Origin: Oscillospiraceae bacterium
Lineage (GTDB): Bacteria; Bacillota; Clostridia; Oscillospirales; Oscillospiraceae
Length of the DNA: 16,939 nt
NCBI GenBank assembly: GCA_016290695.1
Contig: JAEEUX010000023.1
Location: 1-16,939, forward strand
Reading direction: 5' to 3'
How positions within the stretch are numbered: position 1 is the stretch's first letter; each line of letters opens with the position of its first letter. Positions 14,190 through 16,939 of this stretch are shown one piece after another. The notes beneath the pieces are model-generated. The model saw only the letters and a list, made by a program, of their open reading frames with translations. It did no database searches and had not been told where the DNA came from. The position numbers and the translations under genes are program-made.

Positions 14190-15497
14190 TTACTCCTGAA
14201 TGTCTGGCTTCGGGAAGCAGGCGCCGCAGATATTGCAGCGCTTCTTGTCGTTAAACTTGCAGAAGCGGACGTTGTCGCCCATATACTCGTATGTATACTT
14301 GCGGTTGAAATAGGTCTTCTTGCTCGCTTCGCCGGAACGGGTGATTGTTCCCCAGGTTCCGGACATGAAAGCCGCCTGGAACATGACGGGCTTATTCATC
14401 TTGCGGAATTTGATCGGGCAGTGCCACACGTTCGGCGGCAGACGGACTACGGTGGGCTTCGTAATCATCCTGCTTTCGAGATGGTCGGGATCGTCGCCTA
14501 TGAAGAACTCGATCTCGCAGTCAAAATCAAAGAGGTTCATCGGGTTCGAGCCGGTAAAGAAAATGTATTCGTCAACGCCCTGATGGAAATGCGGCTCCTC
14601 CGTGTCGTTTGCGCCGGCGAAAATCTGCCAGCCGACGTTGTAATCCGCCTCTTCCATGTAGATTTCGCCTCTGAAATACGCCTGCGGCGAGGGACACCAG
14701 TCGCCCCACTTCGTCTCCTCCTTGGGGAGCGCGAGCACCTTCTTCGCCGTCTCGGGCAGAAGCGCGGGCTTCGGGCTCTTAAGCGCCGTCGCGTCGGAAT
14801 AGGATATTGTCGTGTAGCCTGGTCTTACGACGCAGGTGGTGGAGGACGGGGCCTTATCCGGGTCGTAAGCGCCTTTTTCGGAATAGAGCTTCACGCCGTC
14901 CTCGTTAATCGCCTTGAAGCCGACGGATTTATACGGCGCGGCAGGAACCTTATCCTTATTTGCGAAGCAGTAACCGCAGAAGGTGCAGGGCTTATTCGCG
15001 TCGAAAACGCAGGTCTTCGTCGCGTCGCCATCGAAAATATACTGGCGCTCGCCGTTTTCACGTTCTACGAGTCGGACGCTGTCGGCATAGCCGTTAAAGA
15101 GCACAGACTGGAAGAGCACGGGCTTATCCACGCGGACAAATTCCAGCGGGCCGTGCCAGTAATACTTCGGGATCTTGATAATCGTCGGCTCGGTGATAAC
15201 GATCTTCTCCATGGTGTCGAGGGTCTTGCCCATGTAGAAATGGATCTCGGCGTCGAAAGCGGAGAAAACGTCCGGCAGCTTCGCTCCAAGGAAAACTATG
15301 TTTTCGTCGAAGGTATGGAAACGCGGCTCATCAAGGAGCTTGACGGACTTCATGATAACCTGATAGCCCACGTTCATCGTAGACTCGGGGATATCACGGC
15401 TTCCTCGGAAATACATCTGAGGACTGAGGCACCAATCGCCCCATTTGGTCTCCTCCGGCTTGAACTCAAAAAACAGTTTTTCGTATTTCTCCTGCAT
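14190..15497 (-). CDS. Two-module cupin protein with C4 cysteine motifs
   Basis: A 435-aa protein made of two homologous modules (about 10-180 and 258-430) joined by a Pro/Lys-rich linker. Each opens with ETKWGDWC.SPQ.YFRG, continues into a cupin beta-barrel and ends in C-x7-C-x2-C-x2-C (C163, C171, C174, C177; C413, C421, C424, C427). Module 2 has the cupin metal site complete: H303, H305 and E310 (PHFHQGVDEY) and H359 (VWHCP). Module 1 has R59 where the first His should be, keeping H61, E65 and H115. The C4 tails could bind zinc or an iron-sulfur cluster. The enzymatic role is unknown to me. There is no signal peptide. ATG at 15497 follows AAAGGAGAC. It is co-directional with, and 27 bp from, the single-module paralogue. 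Confidence 0.75.
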   Translation of the reverse strand: MQEKYEKLFFEFKPEETKWGDWCLSPQMYFRGSRDIPESTMNVGYQVIMKSVKLLDEPRFHTFDENIVFLGAKLPDVFSAFDAEIHFYMGKTLDTMEKIVITEPTIIKIPKYYWHGPLEFVRVDKPVLFQSVLFNGYADSVRLVERENGERQYIFDGDATKTCVFDANKPCTFCGYCFANKDKVPAAPYKSVGFKAINEDGVKLYSEKGAYDPDKAPSSTTCVVRPGYTTISYSDATALKSPKPALLPETAKKVLALPKEETKWGDWCPSPQAYFRGEIYMEEADYNVGWQIFAGANDTEEPHFHQGVDEYIFFTGSNPMNLFDFDCEIEFFIGDDPDHLESRMITKPTVVRLPPNVWHCPIKFRKMNKPVMFQAAFMSGTWGTITRSGEASKKTYFNRKYTYEYMGDNVRFCKFNDKKRCNICGACFPKPDIQE

Positions 15498-15524
15498 TAT
15501 GCAGTCTCCTTTCGCCCGTTTTCC

Positions 15525-16163
15525 TTATTTTTCCCAGCTTTCCTGAAGGCATTTGCCGCAGGAATCGCACTTTTTCTCTGCGTTATACTTGCAGGGAACG
15601 GGCCCGTTATAGTACATTTCGCGGGTCGTGCCGTCCGGCATATCGTAAACTCCGCCGAACATCGGCGTAAAGAGCGTCGCGAGGAACAGGACCGGCTTGT
15701 TGACCTCCTTGAAGTTCAGCGGGCAGTGATAAACTCCGGCAGGAATGCGGATTATAGTCGGCTGCGTGATTGTGTAAGTCTCGGCCTCCTCGCCCTTGCC
15801 TATCGTAAACTCTATGCGTGCGTCAAAATCAAAGACGTTCGGGAAGCTCGCGCCGAGGAAGACAAGATACTCGTCCTTAACGTGTCTGTGCTGAACACGG
15901 TCAAGGAAAAATGGCTTTACGAAAATCTGATAGCTCTGGTTGAACTCCGCGCCGGGAATCTGGCTTGCGCCGCGGAAATACGCCTGCGGCTTAACGACGA
16001 AATCCTCCGGGTCGCCCTCGGCAACGACCTCGTTGCGCTCCTGCGGGAACTCAAAGACGAGCTTGCCGAATTTGGCGTTGTTCTTTTCCTCTTTCGTTGT
16101 AATATACTTCTTGGGCATATCCGCCTCCTGAAGCTTGCGAAGATCGAATTTGTTTTCTTCCAT
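15525..16163 (-). CDS. Single-module cupin protein with C4 cysteine motif
   Basis: A 212-aa paralogue of the modules in the downstream gene. After a charged N-terminal extension (1-35) comes the conserved KPQAYFRG start, then the cupin barrel with H92, H94 and E98 (VQHRHVKDEYLVFLGA) and H146 (VYHCPLNF), and a C-terminal C-x7-C-x2-C-x2-C motif (C191, C199, C202, C205). The metal site is complete. The KWGDWC box of the other modules is replaced by DPEDFVV. ATG at 16163 has GGAAAGGAAA upstream; it is the first gene of a two-gene operon with a promoter at 16248-16276. Cytoplasmic, no signal peptide. A metal-dependent enzyme or sensor is plausible, but the substrate cannot be read from the sequence. 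Confidence 0.75.
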   Translation of the reverse strand: MEENKFDLRKLQEADMPKKYITTKEEKNNAKFGKLVFEFPQERNEVVAEGDPEDFVVKPQAYFRGASQIPGAEFNQSYQIFVKPFFLDRVQHRHVKDEYLVFLGASFPNVFDFDARIEFTIGKGEEAETYTITQPTIIRIPAGVYHCPLNFKEVNKPVLFLATLFTPMFGGVYDMPDGTTREMYYNGPVPCKYNAEKKCDSCGKCLQESWEK

Positions 16164-16247
16164 GGTTGATTTCCTTTCCTCATTTGGTTTGTATTTTTTG
16201 GATTATTCGCACTAATTGCCACATGTTTTTCAGCAGTTTCTTTTGCT

Positions 16248-16276
16248 ATATTACCACATTTATTACTCAATGTCTT
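16248..16276 (-). promoter_or_regulatory. Probable promoter of the cupin operon
   Basis: On the minus strand, AAGACA (16271-16276), a 17-bp spacer ending TGTGG and TAATAT (16248-16253) resemble a sigma-A promoter with a moderate -35. It lies about 85 bp before the ATG at 16163, in AT-rich sequence. Confidence 0.5.
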
Positions 16277-16320
16277 TACTTTTTTTAATATTTTTCAAAA
16301 AAAGAACCGTTCGCCGCCTA

Positions 16321-16939
16321 TCAGAGCGAAAAAAGGGAACGCTGAGCGCGTTCCCTTTTCCGATCGCCAATATAAGAGGTAGTGAACCCTCCGTAAGTCG
16401 GAAGGCGACTTTGCGGGTTTTCCCGTGATGCGTCCCCGTGGGAGGTAGCTGCCTCTTCATTTTTTGTGTTTATGATATGGCTTTCTTCTTGACTTTTATT
16501 CTCGAAGTGTGATATGTTTAATTTAGGAGTAGGTTCTGTCTCTTTGTAGCTCCGGTCTTTTATGGCCGTGTTACCGTAGGCGGGACTTACTTCTATTTTT
16601 TCTAATGAGTGATAATGATATCTGTCCCCCGTCAAAACATTCTTTATGTGAATTATCGCATTATATTTTCTCCCGTCTACCTTAAATCGAGATTTGTAAT
16701 ATGAAAATGGAGCATCTTCTTGATTGTGGTAATTTTCGCTTCGTTCGTTTATCAACCTTCCATTCTCTATCAATTTGTTTATCATGAGCGTACTCATAAC
16801 ATTATCACGATTTTTAATGCCTGCGCCTCGTATTTTCTTCGCAAAATCATTTAGCCCTGTTTGAGTAATGATAACGGTTTTCCCATCACTCTTTATTGTA
16901 ATCGGTCTATAAATAATAGGTTTATTTGTTTTTTCATCA
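16321..16939 (-). CDS. C-terminal part of a large mobile-element protein (LPD3/PBECR-like), 5' end outside window
   Basis: The frame is open from the window edge to a TGA at 16321-16323, giving 205 visible codons with no stop; internal ATGs such as 16797 are not needed as starts. The visible part begins DEKTNKPIIYRPITIKSDGK, passes through VIITQTGLNDFAKKIR and STLMINKLIENGRLI, and reaches RFKVDGRKYNAIIHIK then GDRYHYHSLEKIE. This arrangement resembles the small barnase/EndoU/RelE-like domain found at the C-terminus of large polyvalent proteins of phages and conjugative elements (recalled pattern; not verified). The last ~75 residues are polar and low in complexity. The gene is much more AT-rich than its neighbours, consistent with transfer. 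Its last codons lie inside a terminator hairpin. Confidence 0.6.
   Translation of the reverse strand, partial: DEKTNKPIIYRPITIKSDGKTVIITQTGLNDFAKKIRGAGIKNRDNVMSTLMINKLIENGRLINERSENYHNQEDAPFSYYKSRFKVDGRKYNAIIHIKNVLTGDRYHYHSLEKIEVSPAYGNTAIKDRSYKETEPTPKLNISHFENKSQEESHIINTKNEEAATSHGDASRENPQSRLPTYGGFTTSYIGDRKRERAQRSLFSL
16325..16359 (-). terminator. Terminator overlapping the 3' end of the mobile-element gene
   Basis: A perfect 12-bp stem AAAAGGGAACGC/GCGTTCCCTTTT (16331-16342, 16348-16359) has a 5-nt loop. On the minus strand it continues as a T6 run. The hairpin lies within the last codons of the gene ending at 16321, a compact arrangement. Confidence 0.8.

Noticed and set aside
14421..16169. 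A 582-codon plus-strand open frame antisense to the two cupin genes
   Set aside because: The minus-strand genes have ribosome binding sites, conserved repeated motifs and operon signals. The plus frame shows none and is a composition effect.

Overview
The window looks like a chromosomal segment of a motile, anaerobic, Gram-positive bacterium of the Clostridia, probably a gut-type member of the Oscillospirales or a relative. This is inferred from several signs: the CheC/CheD adaptation proteins, a YaaR-family protein and ComFB near flagellar genes, YqeG, a receiver-SARP response regulator of a type common in gut Clostridia, strong AGGAGG-type ribosome binding sites, and short palindromic elements with AAGGCAACACCGC ends. 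No rRNA or taxonomic marker gene is present, so the placement is only a family-level guess.

Layout. Positions 1-308 hold one partial and one complete copy of a MITE-like element. From about 7.1 kb down to 0.37 kb, on the minus strand, lies a flagellar/chemotaxis operon in the order fliD-like paralogue, fliS, yaaR, cheC, cheD, cheY, cheA, cheW, closed by an intrinsic terminator at 309-351. A sigma-D-like promoter sits just upstream of its first gene. A second minus-strand unit (9.76 to 7.38 kb) carries fliD, a small helical protein that may be an export chaperone, and comFB, and ends at a strong terminator (7309-7332). Upstream are two housekeeping genes with overlapping ends: a YqeG-type HAD phosphatase and an M24B Xaa-Pro peptidase.

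Positions 11.5-13.8 kb are on the plus strand: an unrecognised 218-aa protein, a YgjP/DUF45 metallopeptidase and a receiver-SARP-like response regulator. The last two have clear sigma-A promoters, and the response regulator has a terminator. Next comes a 13774-14189 gap with an 11-bp tandem repeat, a possible -10 box and two strong hairpins. A minus-strand pair then encodes cupin proteins joined to a four-cysteine motif (one with a single module, one with two). The right edge is AT-rich and holds the 3' end of a large protein of the kind carried by mobile elements.

How the genes work together. CheA/CheW/CheY form the chemotaxis signalling core and CheC/CheD the Bacillus-type adaptation branch. 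Receptors, CheR and CheB are not in the window. FliD caps the filament and FliS is the flagellin chaperone.

The most unusual items are: a FliD paralogue that has lost both terminal D0 segments and gained a Cys-rich N-terminus; the cupin-C4 module family, with one domain that has lost a metal-binding His; and the tandem-repeat/hairpin unit beside the response regulator.
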